Below, piece after piece: positions 21,305 through 33,046 of a stretch of DNA of 64,000 nucleotides (the first letter of the stretch is position 1; the number at the start of each line of letters is the position of its first letter). Where the stretch lies: NCBI GenBank assembly GCA_002077045.2, contig KZ111140.1, positions 3,075,109-3,139,108 on the forward strand. Reading direction: 5' to 3'. This DNA is from Rachicladosporium sp. CCFEE 5018. Its lineage: Eukaryota; Ascomycota; Dothideomycetes; Cladosporiales; Cladosporiaceae. The notes beneath the pieces are model-generated. The model was not told where the DNA came from. It did no database searches and was given only the letters and a program-made list of their open reading frames with translations. The translations under genes were made by a program, and so were the position numbers.

Positions 21305-21495
21305 AGCTGTGTCGATGAGAGCTCTGCAGTCGTGAGCCAGGAAGTATATGGCCGCTTCACTGCCACCAGTTCCCAGTCTCTATGTCTGCAGATCTCGTGC
21401 TGATGGATCACAGTCGCGTGCGACCAACGTCAGCTCCTATGCCGTGGAGTTCCCCGCCAACACCTCTCCCTTCTGACCCTTCTCCACAGGCTCCC

Positions 21496-22338
21496 CTATG
21501 CATCCCCTACCCCGTTCCACATCATCCCCTCAACCCCACACTTCCCATCACACGCCTCATCCCCTAGTCCACCACTAACATACTCCTCCTCCACATACCA
21601 CGGTTCCTGCTCATCGTCCGACCAGAAATAGCGATCGCGTCTGTACCTTGGCCGGACTCGACTCCACACGAGCCTCTCCTGCCTCCAGTCATCTTCGCGC
21701 AGCACTTCCGGCGGCATGCGCCGGTCGCCTTCGATACGGGGTGGACTAGTCGGGAGACGGGAGAGCTCGAGATCGAGACGAGAGGCGCGAGAGCGTAGTT
21801 TGCGGCGTGGTGGAAGGGGTGTGGGTATGGCTGGTGACGAGGGCGTGCTCGGCGGTGGTGGAGCTAGGGGAGGTGTGGTTCCAGGTGCTGCGCGGTCTTT
21901 GGGGGGTAGCAGCTCCTTGGAGTCCACGGACATACCGGCATTAGGCGCGTCGGCCGCAGGGATGTTCAGAGGATGTTCTGCCTTCGCTTCTGGCTCTGGC
22001 TTCGGCACGGCGTCCGCCGGCGAAGGATTCGTCTCGGCTGCTGCCTCCTCGTCGGCTGTTGACCGGGCGATGGAGCTGACTGGCACAGTGGCCTCCGTCT
22101 TGTCGACTACAAGTATGGCGCAAGGTAGGTCTGTCTTGATCTCGGACCCTAAGCCTGCTAAAGCAATTACCGGAGGAGTCAGATCCGCCATGAGAGGATT
22201 GGCCGATCCGTGTCCGTTTGATGGAAGCTGCGCGTGCGCAGGCAGTATGAGCTGTGCGTGATGCTCGGTGGGTGAGCTAGGCGGAGCAGTGAGAAAGGCG
22301 CCCAGATCCCAAGGCTCCTCGCATATCGTGGCCGCCAT
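21496..22338 (-). CDS. Unknown protein with basic/acidic C terminus (copy B)
   Basis: 280 residues from the ATG giving MAATICEEP, identical in length to copy A. The C-terminal 90 residues are almost identical to A. The low-complexity middle differs at many positions without frame loss, which indicates selection on frame and on the C-terminal domain. Family not recognised. Confidence 0.7.
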   Translation of the reverse strand: MAATICEEPWDLGAFLTAPPSSPTEHHAQLILPAHAQLPSNGHGSANPLMADLTPPVIALAGLGSEIKTDLPCAILVVDKTEATVPVSSIARSTADEEAAAETNPSPADAVPKPEPEAKAEHPLNIPAADAPNAGMSVDSKELLPPKDRAAPGTTPPLAPPPPSTPSSPAIPTPLPPRRKLRSRASRLDLELSRLPTSPPRIEGDRRMPPEVLREDDWRQERLVWSRVRPRYRRDRYFWSDDEQEPWYVEEEYVSGGLGDEACDGKCGVEGMMWNGVGDA

Positions 22339-22842
22339 TGCAGAAAGGTGCCTGGCCGGAAAATGGATATGCCGAGTGCGAGGGTGGAAGGAGCAATGTG
22401 TAGATGGACGTGGAAGGAAGGAAGGAACAACTTCACCTGGAAAGCAAGTGCGATCGAGTGACATCGGTGCTGCCGTTCACGTTGGTTCTAGGCATCATCA
22501 CTGACTGTAGGCGTCGTCAGTGAGTTCAGTCTATCAGTGAAGAAGTCGCCGGTCAAGAATGATGTCGTTGTTATTTGCTGTTTCTTTTGCAATCCTATGC
22601 TAAATGAGAGTGAACATCATCACTTGAGGAAGCGAGTAGCTACTTCAATAGACACTTGTTGATTGATACTGCTACGCGTTAGTGAAAGTAGAGCAGATGG
22701 CGCACTGTGTGAGGGATATCGTCATTCTCATTGAAGTGTTTACCCTACTACTGTCGACGTTACGCCGGACATACCCGATGTAGTGACCACATACTCCACT
22801 GCGATCACATTCAACCCAATTCCTTCGATCGCCAGCCTCAGC
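22339..22842. other. Intergenic (copy B)
   Basis: Counterpart of 4904-5420. Nothing recognised. Confidence 0.5.
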
Positions 22843-23624
22843 TCACGACTTCAAGAACGCCATTCTCTTTGCGTTCTTCTTCTCCTTGCGCTTTGCATTC
22901 ATCTCCTTGATCTCCTCCTTGCTGTACTTCACGGCCTGCCTCTCAGCTTTGAGACTCTTCCCACTGTTCATGTTGGCAGCAGCCTGAGCGTCGAAGAACG
23001 CCTCCATTTGACGCCCCGACTTGTTGTAGTCGTTATGGCGTTCTGCAGTGACATCCTCGCGCTGGAAGCCACCAGTACGTGAGTTGAAGCCAGCAGCGGC
23101 GCCGTAGTCGACATTCTCCTGAGTTTGCTGGGCGGTAGTGGACTTGGCAAGGCGCTCACTGTACTTCAGCCACTGATGCCAGGCATCGTAGTACTTCGTT
23201 GCATCGTATGAACCATGAATGCGGGGGTTGTAGCCTTGGTAGGCGAAGGTCTTCGGCTTGGGCTCATCATAGTGTAGTGGTGCTGTCTGATCGTGCGCCT
23301 CTTCAGCCTCTTCGGCCACTGTTGTAAGTGAAATGGTCAGTATGACAGTAGCGTATCCGCGTTGACTATCTTCTTACGAATCTTGGGATCTGTTGGCTGC
23401 TGCAAGCCTGATGCATGCACAGCTTGATTCGTATAGTCCCACAGCCAGAATTGCTCGCCTGGCTCCTTTTCCGTGCGCTCGTTCGTCACTAAGTTCATAA
23501 AGCAGTAGTCTTGTCCGCATGGCGAGGTGGTCTTATCGATGAAGACTTTGCACCAAGGATAGGTCTGTTGCAATTCCTTGTCAGTGGTCTGGGTTGCCTG
23601 TGCAATTTCCAAGAAAGTTGACAT
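22843..23624 (-). CDS. WW-domain-like, probably splicing-associated protein (copy B)
   Basis: Two exons, 23378-23624 and 22843-23318, encode 240 residues as in copy A. The intron has a clear TACTGAC branch site. The WW-like module and the basic KKNAKRMAFLKS tail are conserved. Most changes are in the first 20 residues (MSTFLEIAQATQTTDKELQQ). Function as for copy A, uncertain. Confidence 0.75.
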
Positions 23625-24597
23625 GGCGTATGATGAGGGAAGACAGGGGGCACTGTCCGCGAGTCTGATGAAAGTGGCTTCGCGGGTGCATCGAATGGAT
23701 GTTGTGAAGTAAGAGGCCGAAGTAAGATTGCGCCAGCCGAGTGACTGTCGTCGCCGCCGCCGCCGCGATGGCTTGGCATAGCTACGGGGGCAAGAGCGAT
23801 CGAACCTTGGCGCTCCTGCCCGAAGTCCGGGTGTTGCGTAGAGCGAGACTGACTCAAGCAGTTTCGTACGAATAGAGAGGAAGTCCCGCGAACACAGGCA
23901 TCATTGACAAATTAAAACACTAAAAACGCTGAGGCGCCGCCAACGCTGCAGGGCAGTAACGTAATCGCACAACTTACTATCGTATCAGGTGTTGCGTCCT
24001 GCTACACACTGTCAGCAAGATCGAAGAGGAACCTCTACGACTTACGGAGTGCGCTGCGATGAGACAGTGTCGCGCCAGTGGTGATGCGAAAAAGTGAAAA
24101 TCGATGGGACCCAAGTTCATGAACGCTGCTCGATGCCTGACATACCTGGCCCTGGCTCTCTGCTTGGGCTGTCGTGTCATGCGTCGTAGCCGTGGCAGGC
24201 GCTTCTGCAGTCTCTTTGATATCCGCCATTGCTTTTGCGTTACCATTGCCTCCGAAGAACAGACATAGAAGCGCGTGAGGTGGTCTCGCAGCCAAGGCAA
24301 CCTTAGTCATCACCCGCTGTTCCTCCCGAAACCCCGACTTCCACCCGACAGACGTCAAGATCAAGAAGCTTACGCCACATACAGCAACAAGCGCGAGGTT
24401 CAGCTCACACCATCGCGACTTGGCGCGTCTGTTGCCTAACGGGCGAGGGGCTCGTCTTATTTCCAGGTCGATCGGTGGTGAGTCACACGGCCTAGCAGGT
24501 AGATTAAGGACAATAGCTGGTCAATGATCACTACGTTCCTTCATCGTCTTCAAAACATCACAGCTTCGTGTTCTAGACACCACAGCTTAGTATCATC
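23625..24597. other. Long intergenic stretch with one small uncertain gene (copy B)
   Basis: Counterpart of 6203-7174, with several indels. It contains only the candidate small gene near 24000-24229. Confidence 0.5.
24000..24229 (-). CDS. Possible small multi-exon gene, incomplete model (copy B)
   Basis: The ATG at 24229 opens MADIKETAEAPATATTHD...SQGQ and ends at a GTATGT donor. A 21-base CAG/GTAAGT-flanked segment encoding DATPDTI follows upstream of 24000. Amino-acid conservation with copy A, against strong divergence of the surrounding bases, is the only support. Last exon and family unknown. Confidence 0.3.
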
Positions 24598-25115
24598 ATG
24601 TCTACAGTGGAACGCAAGAAAGTCAATGGCAGCTGCCACTGTGGGTGAGTGATGACCGCTCGCGACATGCCACGACAGAGAGTGGCCTAACACCATCCAG
24701 CTTCATCAAATATACCGCCGTCATCAAGATCAACCCAGAAACCGGCGACATCAGGCCTGCGAACCGCTGTAATTGTAGTTTCTGCCGGAAAATGTCCACC
24801 ACAAATCACCATCTTGACGGACCTCAAGACTTCGAGCTCATCAGCCCCGGCTCCGCTGACGAAGTGGCAACATATTCGGGCACTGTGAAAACCTGTCCCC
24901 GTCGTTTCTGTCCCAAGTGCGGCGTTCATGTATGGATGCATGGCTACTACGAGTACGAGGGCACGAAGCACGAGCTCAATGTGATCAATCTGGCGACTAT
25001 CGATCAGCCGCAGGAGGGCGTGGATCTGAGTAAGGTCAAGCCGACGTATAGTAACATGTTGGTTGGGCAGCCGGGTCCGCCGGGGGATGTGCCGTTTGAG
25101 CATGGGATGGTTTGA
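24598..25115 (+). CDS. GFA/CENP-V domain protein (copy B)
   Basis: Exons 24598-24644 and 24701-25115 encode 153 residues. All zinc-ligand cysteines seen in copy A are kept. From about residue 40 onwards the DNA is almost identical to copy A, while the intron and the promoter are diverged. Confidence 0.9.
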
Positions 25116-25461
25116 GATGGTAGTCTGAGACAGCAGTCCGGCTCGCATACATCGAGAGGACTGATGCGTTTCTATAGGCTACTAGAGCGCAGAATGCGCT
25201 TGTATACTTCGATCTCCATCATATTACTTCCTGCACAGTTACTGTACCTCCACAAATCAGCCCCCAAATCGCCAAGCGCTCTTATCAAGGTGATCATGAC
25301 GTCCGCAACACCTCTATTGCGACTTTGAACAGATCACTTCCTTCGCGCTCTACCACAGTTCCGATGCAGCTATGTCTCAGCCACCCAAGCTACACGAGAG
25401 GTAGGTGTGATCTCCAACTAATTCTTCTTCACCTTCCTTTCCCTGAGCCCAGCTTGTGAGC
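25116..25461. other. Intergenic (copy B)
   Basis: Very similar to 7693-8032, unlike most intergenic parts of the block. No gene recognised. Confidence 0.5.
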
Positions 25462-26517
25462 ATGTCGTCCACCAGTCCAGATCCCCCGAAACCGTCCCCT
25501 TCCTCCATACGCCTAATCCACCGCACAAACCGCACCCTCCCAACCCATGCTCTCCATCTCCTCCTCCGACCCCTCGCCCCTTACCTGACGAAACACCGTA
25601 AGACCTTCCCTCCAGGCTCGCCTAAGCTCCCGATCCCCGCTTCGGCTCGAAAGCGCGCAACAGTCACCGAGCGCAAAGTATGCGACATCTACTGCTACGA
25701 CATCGTCGCCAAGTCGTCCTTCTCGAACGCTATCAGGAACAGCGATAGGCGGCCTAAGGGCCCGAAGCGAGTTTACTACTTTGCAGGTGGAGGCTGGAGA
25801 GGCCCACCGAGCGGCGAGCATTGGGGTTTGGTGGTTGAGCTGGCGAAAAGATGTCCAGACACGACTGTGACGCTTGTGTCGTACCCATTGGCGCCTGCGA
25901 GTCCGGCACCGATGGCGTTCCCGATGTTGCAAAAGCTGTATGCTGCCGTGCTGGGGGAGTCGAAGCGGGCAGGAGAGACGGTAATACTAGCCGGTGACTC
26001 GGCCGGAGGCAATATCGTCCTAGCTCTCGCCTTGGACGCAGTGATACAGCAAGGCGAACCCAGTGAGAAAGCACATATATCACTGTCAGAGCCATTACTC
26101 CCCGACGCCATCCTAGCCATAAGCCCCTCCACCGACCTCCGCCGCACGAACCCCGACATCTCCGCCATCGCGCCCCACGACCCCATCCTCCGCATCCCCT
26201 TCATCAAAGAAACAGCTGCCGGCTGGGCCGGGAACTGGTCCACCTCAGATTCCCGACTCTCACCTCTCTTAGCGCCAGACTGGGCTTTCACCGCTCTAGC
26301 GGATCGAGGAGTGCAGATCCACGGTCTCACTGGTGGGTACGATATCCTATACCCGGATGCTGTGTTGTTTAGGGAGAAGTGCGAGAAAGCTGGGGTGCAG
26401 GGGGCGTGGCTGCATTGGGAGAGGCAGATGCATGTCTGGCCGCTGACTTGGAAATTTTATTTGCCTGAGGCGAGGGAGGCGAAGCAGTGGATGGTGGGAG
26501 TTTTGGGTAGGTGTTGA
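25462..26517 (+). CDS. Alpha/beta hydrolase (copy B)
   Basis: 351 residues, single exon. GDSAGGN, YYFAGGGW, GGYDILYPDA and QMHVWPL are all kept. Residues encoded around 25866-26205 are nearly identical to copy A at DNA level, and the sequence becomes clearly diverged again at AAGWAGNWSTSDSR (AAGWRGNWDASDPR in A). Confidence 0.88.
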   Translation: MSSTSPDPPKPSPSSIRLIHRTNRTLPTHALHLLLRPLAPYLTKHRKTFPPGSPKLPIPASARKRATVTERKVCDIYCYDIVAKSSFSNAIRNSDRRPKGPKRVYYFAGGGWRGPPSGEHWGLVVELAKRCPDTTVTLVSYPLAPASPAPMAFPMLQKLYAAVLGESKRAGETVILAGDSAGGNIVLALALDAVIQQGEPSEKAHISLSEPLLPDAILAISPSTDLRRTNPDISAIAPHDPILRIPFIKETAAGWAGNWSTSDSRLSPLLAPDWAFTALADRGVQIHGLTGGYDILYPDAVLFREKCEKAGVQGAWLHWERQMHVWPLTWKFYLPEAREAKQWMVGVLGRC

Positions 26518-26847
26518 GTCTGACGAGGGGAGCCGTTATGACGGTGAGACAGTTTGTGAAGGTGGCGAGAGATATGATACCCAATGTTTGGTGATTGACA
26601 GCGAAGGCGTTCACGAGCGATATATTGGAAGCGAAAATTTGGAATTGAGCGTTGTGTGTCAGTGTCAATCAGCTAGCTCGACTGCCGCACCTTACAGCCA
26701 CGTTCTGCACCGGACGCGAGTTTGCCACCTGGCCATCACAGGCTCGGCTCATTGCGCGATTCACGCTTCTCTTCCCAGAACGCCATCATGATGCATGCCA
26801 GACTCCAACAAATGCCATGCGATTCACTCCAATAAGGTCCGCCAGAA
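26518..26847. other. Intergenic between convergent genes (copy B)
   Basis: Diverged counterpart of 9089-9425. Nothing recognised. Confidence 0.5.
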
Positions 26848-27793
26848 TCACGGGTCCTCGTCCATGGCATCGAGCTCCTCGGGATGCCTGTAATCACACA
26901 TCAGTTCGCAGTCCGCTTCCCGCCACCCACTGGTACTTTGATCTTACCCCAACAAATTCTTCACATTCCTCATCTCATAATGCCTCTTCCTCATCTCCTC
27001 AAACCGCCTATGCTTCACCAGCTCCTCGCCAGTCATACCCTCCTCATCCTCCCCGTGATGCCCTTCATCCCCCTCTCCGCCCTCAGCCTGTAATACCACG
27101 CTCCTCTCCCCCTCGCTCTCCTTCCTACTCAACCCCTCTATCTCTGGCTCCCCGATATCCAGCCCAGGTATCTCGCTCTCCCGTCGGCCGGGAGTGGATC
27201 TGCTCATATCCAACTCATCGACGTTCAGGTTCTCAGCGTCTAAGCGGGACAGCTCGGCTTCGTCGGTCGAGGGGTCGTATTGCCTTGCATACGGAGTTTT
27301 CGGCTCATCGATCTTCATCTTGCCGCCCATCTGGCCTTCATTCAGATATAAATTCGCTTCATCCCATTGCAACCGTTGACTAGACGCTTCCGCAGTGCCG
27401 TTTGTACCATTCGTGCCATTGCCATTCTCGGACTGTCGGCGGGAGACACTGCCACGTGATGGGTTTGAGCTGGTGCGTCGATGGCCGCCGGCGTTGATCT
27501 CGGTGTTCTTCTGGACGATCTCTTTTTCGGAGAGCTCGCGATTTAGGCCTGGGCGGTCGGTTGAAGGGGCGGGGGAGTCGGTCATGGCTGATTCGGAGGG
27601 TTGTGCTGGGTGGTGCTCGGATGTGGGGGAGACATTGTCGGGGTGGATGTTTTGGTAGGAGTTTGAGTTTTTGAGGATGCCTGGGGCGGTGTTAGCAAGG
27701 CGGCGTTCAACGGGGAGAGCAGATGGTGTGCAGACCTTTGGGCCTTCTAGGTGCCTCAGTCGGCGAGTGTGGTTCATGAGCGCTGTGTGGCAT
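26848..27793 (-). CDS. GLC8: Protein phosphatase inhibitor 2 (copy B)
   Basis: Three exons, 27736-27793, 26948-27680 and 26848-26887, encode 276 residues, matching copy A in length. The KGILK motif is again split by intron 1. The sequence after splicing reads RPKGILKNSNSYQNIHPDN. The last exon encodes HPEELDAMDEDP. A longer unspliced frame starting MNHTRRLRH exists because intron 1 happens to lack stops. It would destroy KGILK and is not preferred. Confidence 0.92.
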
Positions 27794-28339
27794 GTTGACG
27801 GTTGTGTAGTGACCGTAGGTATTCACTGTTTGCAGCTGTTGGTGTTTCGACAAGGTAAGTTTTGAGTTGAAGGGCAAGTACAGCAGTGACGACGGACGTT
27901 ACGAAGGTAAGGTATTCACAATCGGTACAAGCTCCTGCTGAACGACACTGTGAACTTCACGTCATGATAAGCTGATCGTCTGCTACAGGCTATGTTACCA
28001 CTTGGAGGAGGCTGGTCATGCATGTGATCCATCACCCGATTCATCGACTCACATAGGACCACCACCGTCATAGCACATAGTGGGGCACGCCCGCACGGTT
28101 ACAACCGGAACTCTGTAGAAGTGAAGTGGGATGGTGGGGGCGGGGGTCCTTGGCAGGGCAAGAGACAGCGACATGCACTTGAGACGATGTTGTGCAAGGA
28201 GTAGATAGTAGTCACCCACAACCTGAATGCAGTAAGATTATGCGCCCAGAGCCGCCTAAATATCCACGATGCGCCCCGCCGTAAATCTTCGTAGATCGTT
28301 CACTCATTCCCTCAATATGCACAATGCTTGCTGACCAGC
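27794..28339. other. Intergenic (copy B)
   Basis: Counterpart of 10374-10907. No gene recognised. Confidence 0.5.
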
Positions 28340-30457
28340 CTATGACCAGAACCACCCCTTTCTCTTCTGCTCAGCCTTGCTCTCCTCCCTCGTTTGCTGC
28401 CTCGACACTGGCTGCTCGTCCTGGTAGGTATGTACGTTCTCATGCGACTCCTCGCTTCCGTCAGCGAATCTCCGCTGAAGCACAACCTTCGTCACTACCG
28501 TGCCGTCCGCCGAGCGTGTAGTGTGCGTAGTCGTAAGCGCGGATAGGACTTGAGGCCGAGCTAGCTGAGGCCCTGACTTCGCTGAGGCGGCCTGTGATCG
28601 TGCAACCTCGCGTGCGATATGATGAGGACTCCATAGCTCTCCAGGGAGATCGTCCTCATCCTCGTCCTGATCGTCGTCTTCATCTCCGTCTTCATCTTCT
28701 TCGTCGTCGTCCTCATCCATCGCCAAGGCAGGGCACATCGACAGACGCGTCATTTGTCGACCGAGCTCGTCAGGGCAGCCAGATTGCTCGCGAGCAGCTT
28801 CAGCAACCGCACGACCTAGTTCATCGGGACAGCCACCTTGCTGGCGCATCGCCAATGTAACCTCGCGACCAACAGGATCAGGACAGCCACTCTCTCCACG
28901 CATCGCTCGAGCCACCTGTCGACCGACTGGATCGGGACACTCGCCCTGCACGTAGTCGCCACTTTCCTGCCTCGCCACCTCTTGCATCGCTCTCTCGACA
29001 TCGTCGGCGCCAATGTCGGTCTTCAGATCACGCTGCTGCTCGTACATATCAAGCTCCGTCAGCTCAACCCAAGAATCGAACGATCTCGCTATCTCATCTC
29101 GGTCTGCACGGACAAACTCGCGTGCATCGATTGCTTCATGCTTGTTGAGCAGACCCGCATACACGGCCTCCTCGATTTGCTTCAGGAGCTCATCGTTATC
29201 GTTCACAGCTTCCGTCAACGCGTCGATCGCTGCTTCATGAAGTGATTCACCGCTCAGCTGGCCGCGCTTGGCCATTCGCCTTACATGCCCTATTGGGTCT
29301 TGCCTGAAGCTATCATCATCATTGGCTTCCCAATTCTCGCCGTGGATCTGGGGTCTCGCCCATGACAAGGATGTCTGTGCGGTTTGTTGTCCATGTGAAG
29401 CGACGGGCGGTGTCCTCAGCTCAGTGACTAGCTGCTGGAATTCACTCCGCACATCTTTATCCCTGAGCACCCAGGGCTCGTAATTCACCATCGATAGCTC
29501 CCTCAACGAGTATGGATGCTGCCGAAGAGGGAACATCTGGCCGTCTACGCTCGGCAGACTCCTGCCGTTCCTGCCCAGTAGCGCTTCGTAAAGTGACGGT
29601 AGCTGTGGGGGCAAGACCCCCTTGCACTGAAGCGAGAGCATCCAATCCAGTCCTGGCGCCTTCCACGCTGATATCACCGGGCCGGAGGGTGGACGGAAGC
29701 CAGTGCTGTTCGTGGATGTCATAGGTTTGTCCAGAGCTGCCTCAAGTAGATCTTCGAAAGCGTTACGCCACTTCGTATCGTAGTCTCCTAGTATCGGGTG
29801 ACTCTCCAGAACGACAGGCGAGTACTTGTCCCGCTTGAACCAGTCTACGCTCAGCCATCTCCACCCCGCGCCTCTACCTGCCTTCGCCACAGCAGTGGAA
29901 GGTAGGTTCGCATCCGTCTCAGGTTTGTAGTAGCACGCGCCCCCCATGCTAAGCATCGGGTTCCCAAACGCATCCTCAACCACCTCCTCCCCAACACCGA
30001 ATTCAGGGTCATCATACAGCCTCGCCATCTTCACCACAGGCACCGCCCGATTCTTCTCGAGACTCTGCCTCAACAACATCATCACAGCCGCCTCCCGCTC
30101 CTCCTGCATCGGCGTATCCGGTAGCCCTCGCAGCGGACCTGTATGCCGACCAGTCCAGCGTCGTAGTACGGTCTCCTCATCCTCTTCCATCTCGGGGGCG
30201 AGAGGTGATAGCTCATCGTGCCAAGAGCGGAGATCGTGGGCCATAGCTGATCGGGCACGGTGGAGCCGAGCGTCGACGAAGTGTTTGAAGGCTATGAACG
30301 GGTCCCAGGCATCTGTCTCGGTATCGGTGGTGTTGGTGGGTGCCTGAGAGGCGGGAGGCTGCTGATGACGGTGTTGGAGGAGGCGTTGGTCGTGGGGTTC
30401 AAGGTATGTTCGCCATCGCGCTTGCTGGCGCGTGCTGTGCTCGTTATCGTCCGCCAT
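28340..30457 (-). CDS. Unknown 705-residue protein with 18-residue CPDxxGR repeats (copy B)
   Basis: Single exon, 705 residues, same organisation as copy A: Trp-rich N-terminal half, four CPDxxGR units (encoded about 28733-28948), acidic run, and the KRKGWFWS end. The acidic run is shorter and less regular than in A. The middle of the gene is nearly identical to A, whereas both ends are more diverged. Confidence 0.85.
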   Translation of the reverse strand: MADDNEHSTRQQARWRTYLEPHDQRLLQHRHQQPPASQAPTNTTDTETDAWDPFIAFKHFVDARLHRARSAMAHDLRSWHDELSPLAPEMEEDEETVLRRWTGRHTGPLRGLPDTPMQEEREAAVMMLLRQSLEKNRAVPVVKMARLYDDPEFGVGEEVVEDAFGNPMLSMGGACYYKPETDANLPSTAVAKAGRGAGWRWLSVDWFKRDKYSPVVLESHPILGDYDTKWRNAFEDLLEAALDKPMTSTNSTGFRPPSGPVISAWKAPGLDWMLSLQCKGVLPPQLPSLYEALLGRNGRSLPSVDGQMFPLRQHPYSLRELSMVNYEPWVLRDKDVRSEFQQLVTELRTPPVASHGQQTAQTSLSWARPQIHGENWEANDDDSFRQDPIGHVRRMAKRGQLSGESLHEAAIDALTEAVNDNDELLKQIEEAVYAGLLNKHEAIDAREFVRADRDEIARSFDSWVELTELDMYEQQRDLKTDIGADDVERAMQEVARQESGDYVQGECPDPVGRQVARAMRGESGCPDPVGREVTLAMRQQGGCPDELGRAVAEAAREQSGCPDELGRQMTRLSMCPALAMDEDDDEEDEDGDEDDDQDEDEDDLPGELWSPHHIAREVARSQAASAKSGPQLARPQVLSALTTTHTTRSADGTVVTKVVLQRRFADGSEESHENVHTYQDEQPVSRQQTREESKAEQKRKGWFWS

Positions 30458-30778
30458 GTTTGTTGCACGGGTGTTGTATCGGTGGCCAGGTCGATGATGC
30501 TAACGACAGGTGTGGAGTAGAGGGCGATGCTAGCGCCGTGTTTCATGCGCGTGGCGGGGTCGAGATCGTGGGGTGGTGGGTGGAGCTGTCACAATATCGA
30601 GTCGCCTCACGATAGCGCATCTTGTATTGGACCATTCATCGTCGATTATACAACCTCATACAGAGGCAGTGTGGTCCCGATCATTATGTGCTTTGCGTGA
30701 TTACAGTTTGTTCAACACTCCAAGCCTCGGGCCTGACGGCACAGTGCACTCCCTCTCCCCGTTCACTGCGGATATCGA
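30458..30778. other. Intergenic (copy B)
   Basis: Counterpart of 13032-13339. Nothing recognised. Confidence 0.5.
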
Positions 30779-32437
30779 TCAAGCGATAATCAACTGCTTC
30801 TCCTTCTTCAACGTCTTCACAGCACTCTCCGGAACCTTCAACACACTCGCCACAATACTACTCGGCGTCAGCGCCAGCCATTGCGTCAGGCTGATGTCCA
30901 CTACGCGATCGCTCTTGTAGATCTCGATGAATTGCAGCGTCTGATTTGACGTGTTCTCGATGTAGTGGCCTGAGTTGTCGGGGAAGACTGCCGTGTCGCC
31001 GGCGGAGAAGTCGAAAGTACGAGCGTTAGTCTGCGACGTTGGTTATTGGGATTGAGATTGGGGGCTTTGAGGGAGGGAGGGGACGTACGTTGCCGACGAA
31101 AGCTGTAGCGCGGGCGGTGCCGGTTAGGAAGTAGAGCCACTCTTCAGCCTGTGTCGGGTCAGCTACGATTCAGACAGTGAGCGAGCGACAGTCTCTCACA
31201 TTCGGATGCCAATGCAGCTCTCTCAGCGCTCCAGGCTTCAGCGTGGTGATCGTGGACGCAATCGTCTTCGCTGCCGGGAAGTTATTCGAGTCCACGATCT
31301 TGATGTTCCCTCCACCTCCTGGTGCTGTGATCCCAGCATCCTTGCTTGCGTAGTAGACGTATGATGCATTGCCGCTGAGCTCGCCGAACGGGTGAGCGAT
31401 GTCGTTCTCCGCCACTGTAGCATTGAGAATGTAGGGGTTGGTAGCAGGCAATGTGCCGAGGAGGGACTCATCGATGCCTGTACAAGTGTCAGCGTGTGCC
31501 CGCGGTGGATTATGACAATCTGGACTTACCAAGACTCTTCGCAATGATCCTCTTCGGGGTGTGCGCAAGCCAGTCATCGACATTGAAAGTCGTGCCCGGC
31601 GCTTCGAAGTTGCCCTCATCGAACACGAGAAGATACTCGTTCTGATCGTCCAAGCCTTGAATCACATGTGCTTCGCCCTTGGGGAAGTACTAGACCTTGT
31701 GTCAGCTACGCGCTCCTGGGAGATAAGTACGAGTCTACTTACCCAGATATCGCCTACGTTGAGTATGCTGTACTGGTTGCGGCCATGTTCGTCGACTGCG
31801 CCGACTGCTACGCGGCCGCTGTAGACGTAGCCCCATTCCGCCTGGCTCGCTGTCAGCGATTTCCCGGCGCTCCCGTATTGCAACATGACTCACGACTCTG
31901 TGCCAGTGCAGCTCTCGGATCGAGCCCTTTGTCAAGTGCTGCTGCGCTGCTGCAATGTCGCCAGATGCCGGTAGATCCGTGATGAGCTGTGCGCCTGCTT
32001 AGTCTCGCTCTCTACCGTCTTAGTCCACCGAAACTACTCACCTGCTCTCGCACCCAGCCTCCATTCAACAGCCTGGTCTTCGAGCCGCTAAACGACCATT
32101 TCAGGTTGGCCACGTTGCCGTTGTCTGTAGACTGAGCCCCCAAATTGTCCTGGTTCTGAAGGTCAAGAGCTTTGTTTGTGCCGCCTGCTCGATGTCAGCG
32201 ATGCGAGTGCGGAATTTTTCGGCGCAGCCGTCTTGTACCTAGTAGAGGCGCACCCTTGCCTTTCCCGTCAATTGGCTGTCCGTCCGCAAACTGCGGACCA
32301 TCTCTCTTGACGTGCTCGTACCGCAAGTGCTTGCTAGTAGGCTTCGATGGCAGACTCTTGCCGGCAATGGGCGTTGCAACGATCGAGTCCACCGCGCAGA
32401 GTGCGAGTGCAGATGCGAGAACTGAGTGGGAACGCAT
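30779..32437 (-). CDS. Secreted bicupin, oxalate decarboxylase-like (copy B)
   Basis: Same protein as copy A with signal peptide MRSHSVLASALALCAVDSIVA. It has eight exons instead of nine: exon 1 is 32239-32437, and exon 2 (32042-32184) equals exons 2 plus 3 of copy A without the intron between them. Both cupin metal sites are intact (ELHWHRV...EWGYV, ELHWHPN...EEWLYF, GHYIEN). Predicted extracellular oxalate decarboxylase activity as for A. Confidence 0.92.
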
Positions 32438-33046
32438 GTTGGGACTTGGGATTCAAATGGAAAGTCTGAAGGGGTACTTACTTGCGCCGGCAGCGCGTTC
32501 AGAGCTATATGCTGCGGAGCACAGACTACCATCAGCCGTTGTGATCGACGACATAGGAATAAATAATGGCGACAGCGATGATGTGCGCGTAAGCGCGTTG
32601 GAACCGAGGACTATGTCATCGCGCTCTAGTCAGGCACAAGATCGTACACTTGGTAGCAAGATTCGATCCGAACGGACGAGGGACCATGTCGTGCTCGATT
32701 GCCAAGGGGCGCGAAGAGGAAGCTTGGGTCGGATACGGGAGACTTGACTGGCGAGCTAAAGCGGAACACGCAGTGAGATGCTCTCGGCCAAGACTGGGCC
32801 GCATGAGTGAGTGTAGATGTGTAGCGTCGTGGATCAGATGTGGTGTAGATCTACGGGAGGGGGGTGCGGAGGGAAGTACGCGAGAGGTCATCCAAATGGC
32901 GTGCTTTGAGAGGCTTGGCAGCAGCTGCGGTGCAAGCTGTGTTGTAAGTCAAGCGTGCAAGCTGCGGGTTTTGTCATCGCATTATTGCATATCGGAGATA
33001 TCGTATGTACGTGGTCGTATCCGGTACAAAGCAGAGGCTCGAGAAC
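32438..33046. other. Intergenic with conserved upstream block (copy B)
   Basis: 32438-32798 matches 15058-15417 with only about a dozen differences. The remainder is strongly diverged. Confidence 0.6.

Noticed and set aside
21716..22261. A 181-codon plus-strand frame opposite the unknown basic protein, also present in copy A at 4281-4613
   Set aside because: The frame is shorter in A, and changes between the copies are mostly silent in the minus-strand frame, so the minus-strand gene is the real one.
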